A DNA stretch of 64,000 bases from Flavobacterium sp. (GTDB lineage Bacteria; Bacteroidota; Bacteroidia; Flavobacteriales; Flavobacteriaceae), in NCBI RefSeq assembly GCF_027484705.1, contig NZ_JAIXSL010000007.1:476521-540520 (forward strand). Direction: 5' to 3'. Both the position numbers and the translations under genes were made by a program. The notes under the pieces are model-generated. The model was not told the origin of the DNA and ran no database searches. It was given only the letters and a program-made list of their open reading frames with translations. Of the stretch, positions 28,587-36,801 are shown piece by piece; positions within the stretch are counted from its first letter, which is position 1; every line of letters starts with the position of its first letter.

Positions 28587-29482
28587 TGTCAAAACGAAAT
28601 TTAGCTTTAATCGCCGCCACTTTGGTTTCGGTCATTTACGGTCTGACTTTCACCGTGGCCAAAGACGTGATGCCGGAATTCGTCAAACCGTTCGGATTCA
28701 TTCTGATGCGTGTCGGCGGTTCGGTACTGTTGTTTTGGGCGATTGCTTTTCTTGGGCCGAAAGAAAAAATTGCGTGGGAAGATTTCCCGAGAATCATCGC
28801 GGCGGCTTTGTTTGGCGTGGCGGTCAACATGCTGACATTCTTCAAAGGTTTGAGCATGACTTCTCCGATTTCCGCTTCTGTGATTATGGTCACGACGCCG
28901 ATTATTGTGTTGGTTTTGTCTTCGATTATCATCAAGGAAAAAATGAAGCCTCGCAAAATCTTCGGCATCTTTTTAGGCTTGGTCGGCACTATTTTTCTGA
29001 TTCTTTTCGGGAAGTCAATTGGGAATGCACCGAATGCCGGACTAGGAAATTTATTGGTATTCATCAATGCGGTTTCTTACGGATTTTATCTGATCGTCGT
29101 GAAGAAACTGATGGACAAATACAACGCTTTCACTTTCGTCAAATGGATTTATACCTTCGGATTTCTGATGGTGTTGCCTTTTGGCTGGAATGAATTTCAG
29201 GCAATCGGGTGGCATCAAATCCCAACTGCAATCTATTGGGAAATCGGCTTCGTGATTTTCTTCTCCACGTTCTGCACGTATTTGCTGAATTTACTTTCAA
29301 TGCGCGAATTAAACCCGACAACCGTCGCCGTTTTCATTTATCTGCAACCTTTGTTTGCCGCGATTATTGCCATTAGTTTAGGAAAAGACCAACTCAATCT
29401 AGTCAAGATTGTTGCAGCGGTTTTGATATTCACAGGCGTATATCTGGTCACTCAAAAAAAACCGGCTACCAACAACGGATAA
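28586..29482 (+). CDS. EamA-family (DMT) inner-membrane transporter
   Basis: A 298-residue protein with ten predicted membrane helices arranged as two EamA repeats (about residues 5-135 and 150-290). Motifs such as the helix-end VIMVTTPIIVLVLS and FIYLQPLFAAIIAI are typical of drug/metabolite exporters of the RhaT/EamA group. The transported compound is not predictable. It is coupled by a one-base overlap to the ArsC-like gene. Confidence 0.9.
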   Translation: MSKRNLALIAATLVSVIYGLTFTVAKDVMPEFVKPFGFILMRVGGSVLLFWAIAFLGPKEKIAWEDFPRIIAAALFGVAVNMLTFFKGLSMTSPISASVIMVTTPIIVLVLSSIIIKEKMKPRKIFGIFLGLVGTIFLILFGKSIGNAPNAGLGNLLVFINAVSYGFYLIVVKKLMDKYNAFTFVKWIYTFGFLMVLPFGWNEFQAIGWHQIPTAIYWEIGFVIFFSTFCTYLLNLLSMRELNPTTVAVFIYLQPLFAAIIAISLGKDQLNLVKIVAAVLIFTGVYLVTQKKPATNNG

Positions 29483-29499
29483 CAATCCACCATTTTAAT

Positions 29500-29507
29500 T
29501 ATCTTTG
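29500..29507 (+). promoter_or_regulatory. -7 box of the yicC-gmk-nadD operon
   Basis: TATCTTTG, 20 bases before the yicC start codon, matching TAnnTTTG. Confidence 0.5.
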
Positions 29508-29527
29508 AATTCTTTTTAGCAAAAATT

Positions 29528-30388
29528 ATGATACAATCCATGACCGGTTTCGGCAAAGCCACTTTACAATTGCCTTCCAAAAAAATTACCGTTGAAGTCA
29601 AATCCTTAAACAGCAAAGGTTTGGATTTGAATGTGCGGATGCCTTCGGTTTACCGCGAACTCGAACTCGGATTGCGCAACGAAATTGCCTTGCAGCTCGA
29701 ACGCGGGAAGATTGATTTTTCAATTTACGTCGAGATGACCGGCGAACAGACTTCCACCAAAATCAATGTGCCGATTGTGAAGTCTTACATCAGCCAAATG
29801 AAAGCAGTGATCGCCGATGCCGATGAAACCGAACTCATGAAAATGGCGGTGCGCATGCCCGACGCGACGAAAACCGAACGCGACGAAATTGACGAAAATG
29901 ATTGGGCTGAAATCCAGAAAGTGATTAAAGAAGCCTTACAAAATATTGCGAATTTCCGTCTCGATGAAGGCAAATCATTAGAGCAGGAATTTCTTTTGAG
30001 AATCGGCAACATCCGCCAATACATGACCGACGCGCTGGCTTTGGATCCCGAAAGAGTGCAAGCCATCAAAGACCGTTTGCAGACCGCTATTGAGGAACTC
30101 AAAGTCAATGTTGATGAAAACCGTTTTGAACAGGAACTCATTTATTACCTTGAAAAGCTCGATATTACTGAAGAAAAAGTGCGTCTGACGACGCATCTCG
30201 ATTATTTCATAGAAACCATCAAAGGCAAAGAAGCCAACGGCAGAAAATTAGGGTTCATCACGCAGGAAATGGGACGCGAAATCAATACGATGGGTTCAAA
30301 AGCCAACCATGCGCAGATGCAGAAACTCGTCGTGATGATGAAAGACGAACTCGAAAAAATCAAGGAACAAGTGCTTAATGTCCTTTAA
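29528..30388 (+). CDS. YicC-family endoribonuclease
   Basis: A 286-residue cytoplasmic protein with the N-terminal YicC domain beginning IQSMTGFGKA and the C-terminal DUF1732 domain with LGFITQEMGREINTMGSKA, both diagnostic. Homologues cleave RNA and E. coli YicC affects turnover of the small RNA RyhB. The gene is next to gmk in many bacteria, as here (10 bases apart), so this is a conserved operon. Length is normal. Confidence 0.93.
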   Translation: MIQSMTGFGKATLQLPSKKITVEVKSLNSKGLDLNVRMPSVYRELELGLRNEIALQLERGKIDFSIYVEMTGEQTSTKINVPIVKSYISQMKAVIADADETELMKMAVRMPDATKTERDEIDENDWAEIQKVIKEALQNIANFRLDEGKSLEQEFLLRIGNIRQYMTDALALDPERVQAIKDRLQTAIEELKVNVDENRFEQELIYYLEKLDITEEKVRLTTHLDYFIETIKGKEANGRKLGFITQEMGREINTMGSKANHAQMQKLVVMMKDELEKIKEQVLNVL

Positions 30389-30398
30389 TATTTGAAAT

Positions 30399-30971
30399 AT
30401 GAATAAAGGAAAATTATTAGTGTTCTCCGCTCCTTCCGGCTCCGGAAAAACGACCATCGTGCGTCATTTGCTCGCGCAACCGGATCTGAATTTGGAGTTT
30501 TCCATTTCGGCTACTTCGCGCGAACCGCGTGGCGAGGAAGTGCATGGCAAGGATTATTATTTCATTTCGCTTGAGGATTTTAAAAAACACATCAAAGCGC
30601 AGGATTTCCTCGAATGGGAAGAAGTGTACCGTGATAATTTCTACGGTACTTTAAAAAGTGAAATCGAGCGCATCTGGGCACAAGGCAAAAACGTCATTTT
30701 CGATATCGATGTGGCTGGTGGATTGCGCATCAAATCGAAATTTCCTGAAGAAACCTTAGCTGTTTTTGTAAAACCGCCAAGCATTGACGAACTAAAAATA
30801 CGTCTTAAAAAGCGTTCGACAGAAAGCGAGGACAAAATCAACATGCGCATCGCGAAAGCTTCTGTGGAACTGGCTACGGCGCCACAATTTGATAAAATCA
30901 TCAAAAATTACGACCTCGATATCGCCAAAGAAGAAGCCTATCAATTGGTTAAAGCATTTTTAAAAGCATAA
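30399..30971 (+). CDS. gmk: Guanylate kinase
   Basis: A 190-residue enzyme that phosphorylates GMP to GDP with ATP. The P-loop APSGSGKTTIV lies at residues 10-20, and the GMP-binding region SATSREPRGEEVHGKDYYF follows at about 38-56. Lid arginines lie in LKIRLKKRSTES. It is the middle gene of yicC-gmk-nadD, starting 10 bases after yicC and ending 4 bases before nadD. Confidence 0.96.
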   Translation: MNKGKLLVFSAPSGSGKTTIVRHLLAQPDLNLEFSISATSREPRGEEVHGKDYYFISLEDFKKHIKAQDFLEWEEVYRDNFYGTLKSEIERIWAQGKNVIFDIDVAGGLRIKSKFPEETLAVFVKPPSIDELKIRLKKRSTESEDKINMRIAKASVELATAPQFDKIIKNYDLDIAKEEAYQLVKAFLKA

Positions 30972-30975
30972 GTCC

Positions 30976-31557
30976 ATGAAAATCGGATTGTATTTCGGAA
31001 CGTTTAATCCCATCCACGTCGGGCACCTGATCATCGCCAACCACATGGCCGAATATTCCGGCTTAGATCAGGTTTGGATGGTCGTCACGCCGCACAATCC
31101 ACTCAAAAAGAAAGAAACTTTGCTAGACGATTACCAACGGTTGCAGCTGGTTTTTTTAGCGACCGAAGATTACCCGAAAATCAAGCCTTCCGATTTCGAA
31201 TTCAAGTTGGCGCAACCCAATTACACCGTCAATACTTTGGCGCATTTGCAGGATAAGTTCCCGCAGCACGAATTTTCACTGATTATGGGTGAAGACAACC
31301 TGCGTACTTTCCACAAATGGAAAAACTACGAGGTGATTTTAGAGTTACATGATATTTATGTTTATCCGCGCATTTCTTCTGAATCTGAAAACCACGAATT
31401 CAAGAACCATCCTAAAATCCATATGATTGATGCGCCGGTAGTTGAAATCTCATCAACATTCATCCGCGAGAACATCAAAAATAAAAAAAATGTGCAACCG
31501 CTTTTGCCTTCAAAAGTCTGGGATTACATCGACCACAATAATTTTTATAAGAAGTAA
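30976..31557 (+). CDS. nadD: Nicotinate-nucleotide adenylyltransferase
   Basis: A 193-residue NAD-biosynthesis enzyme that adenylylates nicotinate mononucleotide. The nucleotidyltransferase motif GTFNPIHVGHLIIA (HxGH) lies at residues 8-21 and the second signature SSTFIREN (SSTxIR) near residue 160. The gene closes the yicC operon and is followed by the hairpin at 31587-31620. Confidence 0.95.
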   Translation: MKIGLYFGTFNPIHVGHLIIANHMAEYSGLDQVWMVVTPHNPLKKKETLLDDYQRLQLVFLATEDYPKIKPSDFEFKLAQPNYTVNTLAHLQDKFPQHEFSLIMGEDNLRTFHKWKNYEVILELHDIYVYPRISSESENHEFKNHPKIHMIDAPVVEISSTFIRENIKNKKNVQPLLPSKVWDYIDHNNFYKK

Positions 31558-31586
31558 TTTTCCGCTGGGTAAACGTATAAAATTCA

Positions 31587-31622
31587 AAAGGCGTTCAAAG
31601 TTGAACTTTTGAACGCCTTTCT
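31587..31622 (+). terminator. Hairpin behind nadD, probable terminator
   Basis: Perfect 13-bp stem AAAGGCGTTCAAA (31587-31599) with TTTGAACGCCTTT (31608-31620). Only three T precede a C, so termination may be partial. Confidence 0.6.
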
Positions 31623-31804
31623 CAACATTAAAACAAAACGTAACTAACCCGTAGATCGAGTACGGTAAAAATGCCTCGCACTTCCAATACGGATAACGCA
31701 ACAAATTTAAGAGTATTGTATTGAATATCAAAATAATACAATAATTTTATTTTCAAACCCTTAGCGGTTACGCATACTTATGCTCTATTTTATAATTTTT
31801 TGGT

Positions 31805-31812
31805 TACTTTTG
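31805..31812 (+). promoter_or_regulatory. Candidate -7 box of gpsA
   Basis: TACTTTTG matches TAnnTTTG. If used, the gpsA mRNA would start near 31818 and carry the whole palindromic element copy 6 in its 5' leader, because only 14 bases separate that element from the start codon. No clear -33 TTG. Confidence 0.35.
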
Positions 31813-31836
31813 AAACCCTATAGATTTTCTTTTTTG

Positions 31837-31942
31837 AGAAGCTATTTCCCGCTATACGCAGTATCTTTTTTGGTTCTTGAAGTCTTGATTCAAAATAAAA
31901 AATGGTTCAACCAAAAAAGGATACTTGCTGCTATCGGGGCTA
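31837..31942 (-). repeat. Palindromic 3'-end element, copy 6, expanded loop
   Basis: Reverse orientation relative to the other copies. Flanks read GCTATTTCCCGCTATACG (left) and GCTGCTATCGGGGCTA (right) on the plus strand. A 10-bp stem TTTTTTGGTT (31866-31875) with AACCAAAAAA (31909-31918) is extended by GTATC/GATAC across a bulged G. The 7-nt loop of other copies is replaced by about 33 AT-rich bases with internal TTGAA/TTCAA pairing. It ends 14 bases before gpsA. Confidence 0.8.
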
Positions 31943-31956
31943 AACCATAAAGTCCA

Positions 31957-32952
31957 ATGACAGAATATCCAAAATTTGCCGTAATCGGTGGCGGAAGCTG
32001 GGCCACGGCCATTGCCAAAATGTTGTGCGTCAACCTTCCTGAAATTGCCTGGTATATGCGCAACGAAGAAGCCATCGACCACATCAAAAAGCACCACCAC
32101 AATCCGAATTACCTGAGTTCGGTAGAATTCCATATCGAAAAACTCAAACTCACGAGCAACATCAACGAAGCGGTCGCTTATGCTGATTATATCATCTTTG
32201 CGATTCCATCAGCGTTCCTGAGTTCAGAATTATCGAAGCTTACCGAAAGTCTTGAAGGCAAAGTCATCTTTTCGGCGATCAAAGGAATCGTTCCGGAAAC
32301 GAGTTTGATTGTAGGGGAACATTTCAATAAAGTTTATAATATTCCTTTTGAAAATATTGGCGTGATTACCGGTCCTTGCCACGCTGAGGAAGTCGCGCTC
32401 GAACGTTTGTCTTATCTCACCATTGCCTGTGGCGACGCGAATAAAGCCAAAATTGTAGCCAAATGTTTGTCCGGAAATTACATCAAAGCCAAAATCAGCG
32501 ACGACATCATCGGAACCGAATATGCCGCGATGCTCAAAAACATTTACGCAATTGCCGCCGGAATTGCGCATGGCATCGGTTATGGCGACAACTTCCAGTC
32601 GGTATTGATGAGCAATGGCATTCGCGAGATGAAGAAGTTTATCCGCAAAGTGCATAAAATGAAACGCAACATCAACAATTCTGCTTATCTCGGCGATTTG
32701 TTGGTTACGGGTTATTCCGTGTTTTCGAGAAACCGCATGTTCGGGAATATGATCGGAAAAGGCTATACGGTAAAAAGCGCGATGATGGAAATGAGCATGG
32801 TCGCTGAAGGCTATTACGCTACGAAAAGCGCTTGGGAACTCAACCAGAATTACGGTGCCAAAACGCCGATTATCGATGCGGTATACGCCATTTTATACGA
32901 AGGCAAAGACGCGAAGAAAGTATTTAAGAAATTGACCGAAAAGTTGGATTAA
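31957..32952 (+). CDS. gpsA: Glycerol-3-phosphate dehydrogenase [NAD(P)+]
   Basis: A 331-residue enzyme that reduces dihydroxyacetone phosphate to sn-glycerol 3-phosphate, the backbone of phospholipids. The Rossmann motif VIGGGSWATAIAKML (GxGxxA) is at the N-terminus. The ITGPCHAEEV stretch is the usual GPSFA-like segment in a Bacteroidota form, and the catalytic lysine is in AAMLKNIYAIAAGIAHG. It is followed after 9 bases by a small membrane protein gene. Confidence 0.94.
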   Translation: MTEYPKFAVIGGGSWATAIAKMLCVNLPEIAWYMRNEEAIDHIKKHHHNPNYLSSVEFHIEKLKLTSNINEAVAYADYIIFAIPSAFLSSELSKLTESLEGKVIFSAIKGIVPETSLIVGEHFNKVYNIPFENIGVITGPCHAEEVALERLSYLTIACGDANKAKIVAKCLSGNYIKAKISDDIIGTEYAAMLKNIYAIAAGIAHGIGYGDNFQSVLMSNGIREMKKFIRKVHKMKRNINNSAYLGDLLVTGYSVFSRNRMFGNMIGKGYTVKSAMMEMSMVAEGYYATKSAWELNQNYGAKTPIIDAVYAILYEGKDAKKVFKKLTEKLD

Positions 32953-32961
32953 TCGTATATT

Positions 32962-33285
32962 ATGATTGGAATTCCTATACTATTTATCATCCTTGGAATT
33001 TTAATTAAATACGGAAAACTGTATTTTTTGATTGCAGGCTACAATACGATGTCCAAAGAAGAACAAACGAAAGTTGACATCGCGGGCATTGCAACGGTTT
33101 TCAGAAATGCGATGTTCGGAATGGCTTTTCTTATGATTGCAGGATTTTGTATTGCTGCCAAACTCAACAATCCGATGGTTGAAACAGCTTCGTTTTTTGG
33201 AGCGATACTGATTGGAATTCCTTATTTGTTGGTCAAGGCCAATTCGAAAAAGTTTGTCTTAAAAGAAACGGATAAAAGCCAATAA
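32962..33285 (+). CDS. DUF3784-type small membrane protein
   Basis: A 107-residue protein with three hydrophobic segments (about 2-24, 46-66, 76-92). The stretch LIAGYNTMSKEEQTK between segments 1 and 2 is typical of DUF3784 proteins. Function unknown. It is the second gene after gpsA and ends one base away from the convergent hypothetical gene. Confidence 0.75.
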   Translation: MIGIPILFIILGILIKYGKLYFLIAGYNTMSKEEQTKVDIAGIATVFRNAMFGMAFLMIAGFCIAAKLNNPMVETASFFGAILIGIPYLLVKANSKKFVLKETDKSQ

Positions 33286-33286
33286 A

Positions 33287-33694
33287 CTACCTAACAATTA
33301 CGCCATCTACGAATAAGATGGGCACTTCCTCTACATTGCTTTCGTTGATTGCGTTCGCTTTGAACGTATATTTCTTATCGTATAAAGTGTTGCCGATAAA
33401 GAATGTCAGCATGAATTCGTTATTGAGCGCCAAAACACTGTTCTCAACCATTTCAACTTTCACGACCGATACAGCCGGAATTTCCACGAATGCGTGGCGT
33501 AATAAAGAGGTTTTTTTCATCTCACCGTTAATAGTTCCAAACGCTTTGGAAACGACCATCACGTCGTGAATGTCATTGTCGCTGTCATTCACAAGATAAA
33601 CATACCAGACTTTTTCCATGAAGTCGTCGCTCCATTCTTGAACAGCGGCGAGGAAAACGTTTTCTACTTCGGGGATGATGATGTCTTTTTTCAT
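33287..33694 (-). CDS. Conserved hypothetical cytoplasmic protein
   Basis: A 135-residue acidic protein without signal peptide or membrane segment, mostly beta-strand by pattern (KVWYVYLVNDSDNDIHDVMV and similar). I recognise no domain; such proteins recur in flavobacteria. Stop lies one base from the end of the DUF3784 gene on the other strand, so they share no space for a terminator. Palindromic element copy 4 lies upstream. Confidence 0.65.
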   Translation of the reverse strand: MKKDIIIPEVENVFLAAVQEWSDDFMEKVWYVYLVNDSDNDIHDVMVVSKAFGTINGEMKKTSLLRHAFVEIPAVSVVKVEMVENSVLALNNEFMLTFFIGNTLYDKKYTFKANAINESNVEEVPILFVDGVIVR

Positions 33695-33731
33695 GGGACG
33701 GTAAGATTTGTTCTTCGTAAATCAGTTGTCC

Positions 33732-33816
33732 TAGCCCGGATAGCAGCGGTTATCCTTTTGTTCTGGCGTTCAGAACAAAAGATAGTAGCGAATAGCCGGA
33801 ATAAGCTCCTGAAAAT
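33732..33816 (+). repeat. Palindromic 3'-end element, copy 4
   Basis: Flanks TAGCCCGGATAGCAGCGG and GAATAGCCGGAATAAGCTCC. Perfect 9-bp stem 33756-33764/33772-33780 with the GTTCT/AGAAC tip and loop GGCGTTC (33765-33771). It lies 27 bases behind the pheS stop. Confidence 0.88.
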
Positions 33817-33843
33817 TAATAACGCTGAAAATGTGGTGCTTAT

Positions 33844-34863
33844 TTATATACTCGATTTGAATTGCTCCAAGAAACGCACATCGTTTTCGTAGAACATGCG
33901 GATGTCGCCGATTTGATACAACAACATTGCAATTCTTTCGATGCCCATTCCGAACGCAAATCCGTTGTATTCGTCGGGGTTGATGCCGCAGTTTTTAAGT
34001 ACGTTCGGGTCGACCATACCACAACCCATGATTTCTAACCAACCTGTGCCTTTGGTGATTCTGTAATCGGTTTCGGTTTTGAGTCCCCAATAGATATCGA
34101 CCTCAGCGCTTGGCTCTGTAAACGGGAAATACGATGGGCGTAAACGGATTTTCGATTTGCCGAACATTTCTTTGGTGAAATATAAAAGCGTCTGCTTTAA
34201 GTCAGCAAACGAAACGTCTTTGTCGATATACAACCCTTCAACCTGGTGGAAAATGCAGTGCGAACGGGACGAAACGGCTTCATTTCGGAACACACGTCCC
34301 GGTGAAATGGTACGAATCGGCGGTTTGTTGTTTTCCATGTAACGCACTTGTACGGATGAAGTATGCGTACGCAGCAAAATATCGGGATTGGTCTGGATGA
34401 AAAAAGTGTCCTGCATGTCGCGAGCCGGGTGGTATTCCGGAAGATTCAATGCAGTAAAATTGTGCCAGTCATCCTCAATTTCCGGACCTTCGGATACGTT
34501 GAAACCGATGTTCGAAAAGATGTCGATGATCTGGTTTTTGACCAATGATATCGGGTGACGCGAGCCAATCGTAACCGGTTCGCTCGGACGTGTCAAATCG
34601 CCGTAAAAGCCTTTGGTTTCTTCTTTGCTTTCGAGCGCTTCCTGAATCGATTTTACTTTTTCTTCGGCAGTCGTTTTGAGCAAATTAATCACTTGCCCGA
34701 ATGCTGCCTTCTGTTCGTTGGGAACGTTCTTGAATTCGGCGAAAAAGTCTTTCAAAAGGCCTTTGCTTCCCAAATACTGGATTCGGAATGCTTCGAGCTC
34801 TTCTTTGTTTTGGGTGTTGAAAGCTTGTGCTTCGGCGATATGGGCTTTAATCTTGTCTATCAT
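33844..34863 (-). CDS. pheS: Phenylalanyl-tRNA synthetase alpha subunit
   Basis: A 339-residue class II synthetase subunit that pairs with PheT (not in this window) to charge tRNA-Phe. An N-terminal coiled-coil arm (residues 1-90) contacts tRNA. The catalytic core contains GSRHPISLV, FNVSEGPEIEDDWHNF, the motif 2 region RNEAVSSRSHCIFHQVEGL and the motif 3 region GFAFGMGIERIAMLLY. The length is normal. The promoter at 34886-34917 supports this start. Confidence 0.96.
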   Translation of the reverse strand: MIDKIKAHIAEAQAFNTQNKEELEAFRIQYLGSKGLLKDFFAEFKNVPNEQKAAFGQVINLLKTTAEEKVKSIQEALESKEETKGFYGDLTRPSEPVTIGSRHPISLVKNQIIDIFSNIGFNVSEGPEIEDDWHNFTALNLPEYHPARDMQDTFFIQTNPDILLRTHTSSVQVRYMENNKPPIRTISPGRVFRNEAVSSRSHCIFHQVEGLYIDKDVSFADLKQTLLYFTKEMFGKSKIRLRPSYFPFTEPSAEVDIYWGLKTETDYRITKGTGWLEIMGCGMVDPNVLKNCGINPDEYNGFAFGMGIERIAMLLYQIGDIRMFYENDVRFLEQFKSSI

Positions 34864-34885
34864 GGTCGTGCAATAAATGGAAGCG

Positions 34886-34917
34886 CAAATTTATGGATTT
34901 AACTCTAAAGTTTACAA
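34886..34917 (-). promoter_or_regulatory. Promoter of pheS
   Basis: On the minus strand TTG (34915-34917), 21 bases, then TAAATTTG (34886-34893), the full Bacteroidota -33/-7 pattern. The -7 box ends 22 bases before the start codon, leaving no room for a leader-peptide attenuator. Confidence 0.6.
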
Positions 34918-34945
34918 GGTTTTTCGTTTTGCTTGAACATTTTTA

Positions 34946-34990
34946 TGGAACGCTAATCACGCAGATTTTACGGGTTTTCGCGGATCAATT
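34946..34990 (+). repeat. Dispersed GGAACGC-type repeat, copy C
   Basis: Aligns with copies A and B (GGAACGC-TAAT-n-CGCAGATT-n-ACGGGTTT-n-CGCGGAT). Lies between pheS and the hypothetical gene at 35014; no gene overlaps it. Confidence 0.6.
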
Positions 34991-35013
34991 CATAAAAATA
35001 GAAGCCAAAATCT

Positions 35014-35370
35014 TTATTCAATAACTTGTCTTTCCAGGAAGTAATTGACGATGGCTTCTTTCATGAGCACCGATTGTTCTCCGGCTTTGAGCGGCGGCAA
35101 TTCTTCCTTAACGGTGTAATGCGGCCAGCCCTCGGTGTCGAAGTAATCGAATTCGTAATAACCGTAAGGCTCTAACAGGCGGCAAATGGCGATGTGCATC
35201 AGGTTGAGTTTTTCGTCTTTTTTGAATTTCTGGTGCACTTTTCCGAGTTCCTGCACGCCGATTAAATAAATGATCGCATCGAGATCTAAATCTTCGCCTT
35301 GCGAGAATTGATTCGAGAGTATGTTGACGAGCTGTTCCCAGCGCTGTTTGAGTTGTTGGTCTCTTGACAT
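35014..35370 (-). CDS. Conserved hypothetical protein of Bacteroidota
   Basis: A 118-residue soluble protein, helical in the first two thirds (QLKQRWEQLVNILSNQF; LNLMHIAICRLLEPYGYYEF), then TEGWPHYTVKEELPP. No known domain recognised. It appears complete; the start at 35370 (MSRDQQLK) is chosen because the upstream in-frame extension runs through a 14-bp tandem repeat and is not protein-like. It is divergent from cvpA. Confidence 0.65.
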   Translation of the reverse strand: MSRDQQLKQRWEQLVNILSNQFSQGEDLDLDAIIYLIGVQELGKVHQKFKKDEKLNLMHIAICRLLEPYGYYEFDYFDTEGWPHYTVKEELPPLKAGEQSVLMKEAIVNYFLERQVIE

Positions 35371-35371
35371 T

Positions 35372-35413
35372 TTTTGAATTATGAATTTTGAATTATGAAT
35401 TTTGAATTCATAA
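35372..35413. repeat. Three 14-bp tandem repeats
   Basis: TTTTGAATTATGAA occurs at 35372-35385 and 35386-35399, with a third diverged unit at 35400-35413. It lies directly upstream of the hypothetical gene start and within the divergent promoter space with cvpA. Confidence 0.75.
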
Positions 35414-35508
35414 AGCATAAAAATTATCGGCAAAGATAAGAAGTTGAAATTTGGCATCCGATGCTGCACAATTCTTTTATATTTGTGCTTGAATTTAACT
35501 TTGCACGG

Positions 35509-36045
35509 ATGAATGTTCTCGATTTTTTTATTGGACTTTTTTTGGTAATCGGTATTGTCAAAGGTTTCCGTAACGGCTTTTTTGTCGAGCTGGCTTCGTT
35601 GATTTCGATACTGCTCGGGATTTTCATCGCGATTAAATTTTCGTACCTGACCAAATCCTATCTAGAACATCATGGTTCGTGGAATCCGAAGACGATTCAA
35701 GTTGTGGCTTTCGCAATCACGTTCATCCTTGTGATCGTTGGCGTTTCGATGCTCGCCAAAGTTTTCACTGCCATCGCCAACTTTGCTTTTCTGGGTTTGG
35801 CGAATTCGATTTTGGGCGGCATCGTCGGTTTGTTTCGAACAGTTTTGGTGATGAGCATACTGTTGAATCTGTTTCAAAAAATCAATGCCGACAATGCGAT
35901 CCTTTCAAAAGAAACCAAAGAAAAATCGATGTTGTTTTTGCCCGTTCAGGAAATCTCAAAGACAATTTATCCTTCCATTTCAGAATGGTTCGAAGCGTTT
36001 AAATCGAATGGTTTTGAATTTGAAAACGACAAAAAGGAATCGTAG
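35509..36045 (+). CDS. CvpA-family membrane protein
   Basis: A 178-residue inner-membrane protein with four hydrophobic segments and the CvpA start pattern NVLDFFIGLFLVIGIVKGF. In E. coli CvpA is needed for colicin V production and affects envelope homeostasis, but most homologues have no assigned role. The start at 35509 is chosen over 35461 because TAACTTTG (35496-35503) and TATATTTG (35478-35485), both -7-like boxes, lie between the two. It converges with batE, the stop codons being adjacent. Confidence 0.85.
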   Translation: MNVLDFFIGLFLVIGIVKGFRNGFFVELASLISILLGIFIAIKFSYLTKSYLEHHGSWNPKTIQVVAFAITFILVIVGVSMLAKVFTAIANFAFLGLANSILGGIVGLFRTVLVMSILLNLFQKINADNAILSKETKEKSMLFLPVQEISKTIYPSISEWFEAFKSNGFEFENDKKES

Positions 36046-36801
36046 TTATTTCACTTCTTTAATCGAACTGCTTTCTATCCAGCCTTCGGAACCGTCGGTG
36101 AGTTCTACTTTGCGCCAATCCTCGAGCGATTCTTTGACGTAGAGTTTCGTGCCTTCATGCAACACAAACACATCGGAACCTGAAGTTTTGGGTTCGCTTT
36201 TAACTTGTGCTACTTCCGCAAAAACAATCGCCGGACGTTCGTTCGCGTAATGGTCTTTCTCAAAAATAGCTGATAATACGCTGATCAGAATTAGGAACAC
36301 CAACACAAACATGCCGATGAAAAAGATGCGTTTCGAAAGCGTAATCTGTGAGAAATAATAACCCACAAAGAACAGCAGAAACAAAGTAGATAATGAAACG
36401 GCAATCCAAGCCCAAGAGTCGTAATGAAATATTGCTGTGAAATCGCGTAGCAGTTTCGCAAAACCGACTTTCGGCACTTCCTTGATTTCGTCGATGGTCA
36501 TTTTCTGGGCGAACTTGAGGTTGTTTTTGATTTCACTGTCGTTCGGATTGAGCACCAGCGCTTTTTCATAATTGTAAATCGCCGGTGCCACTTTATTGAG
36601 TTTGTAATAGCTGTTGGCTAAATTGAAATAAACTTCCGCCGATTGCTGCTTGCCATTCAAAACACTTTCGTAAGCCGAAATCGCAGCTTCGTATTGGCCT
36701 TTTTGATACAATGCGTTTCCTTTTTCAAAGCCGTTCTGGGCAAAGAAAATTTGGGTGGTTAATAGTAATATATAAACTAAATTTTTCATGTTCCGCTTCA
36801 T
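36046..36801 (-). CDS. batE: BatE-like TPR and SH3 protein
   Basis: A 251-residue exported membrane protein: signal peptide (to about residue 22), two TPR units (GNALYQKGQYEAAISAYES; AEVYFNLANSYYKLNKVAPA), two membrane helices (~130-150, 160-182) and a C-terminal bacterial SH3 domain (KLYVKESLEDWRKVEL ... EGWIESSSIKEV). This is the BatE plan. It closes the Bat operon, sharing one base with batD (TAATG). Another in-frame Met at 36789 could be used instead. Confidence 0.85.
   Translation of the reverse strand: MKRNMKNLVYILLLTTQIFFAQNGFEKGNALYQKGQYEAAISAYESVLNGKQQSAEVYFNLANSYYKLNKVAPAIYNYEKALVLNPNDSEIKNNLKFAQKMTIDEIKEVPKVGFAKLLRDFTAIFHYDSWAWIAVSLSTLFLLFFVGYYFSQITLSKRIFFIGMFVLVFLILISVLSAIFEKDHYANERPAIVFAEVAQVKSEPKTSGSDVFVLHEGTKLYVKESLEDWRKVELTDGSEGWIESSSIKEVK

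Larger units (their letters stand above)
31558..31956. other. Intergenic region between nadD and gpsA
   Basis: About 400 bases that hold a hairpin (31587-31620), a candidate promoter box (31805-31812) and palindromic element copy 6 (31837-31942). The remaining AT-rich stretch (31625-31800) shows no frame or motif I recognise. Confidence 0.65.

Noticed and set aside
34864..34920. Leader-peptide attenuator ahead of pheS, as in E. coli
   Set aside because: The promoter lies too close to the start codon to allow a leader peptide and alternate hairpins.
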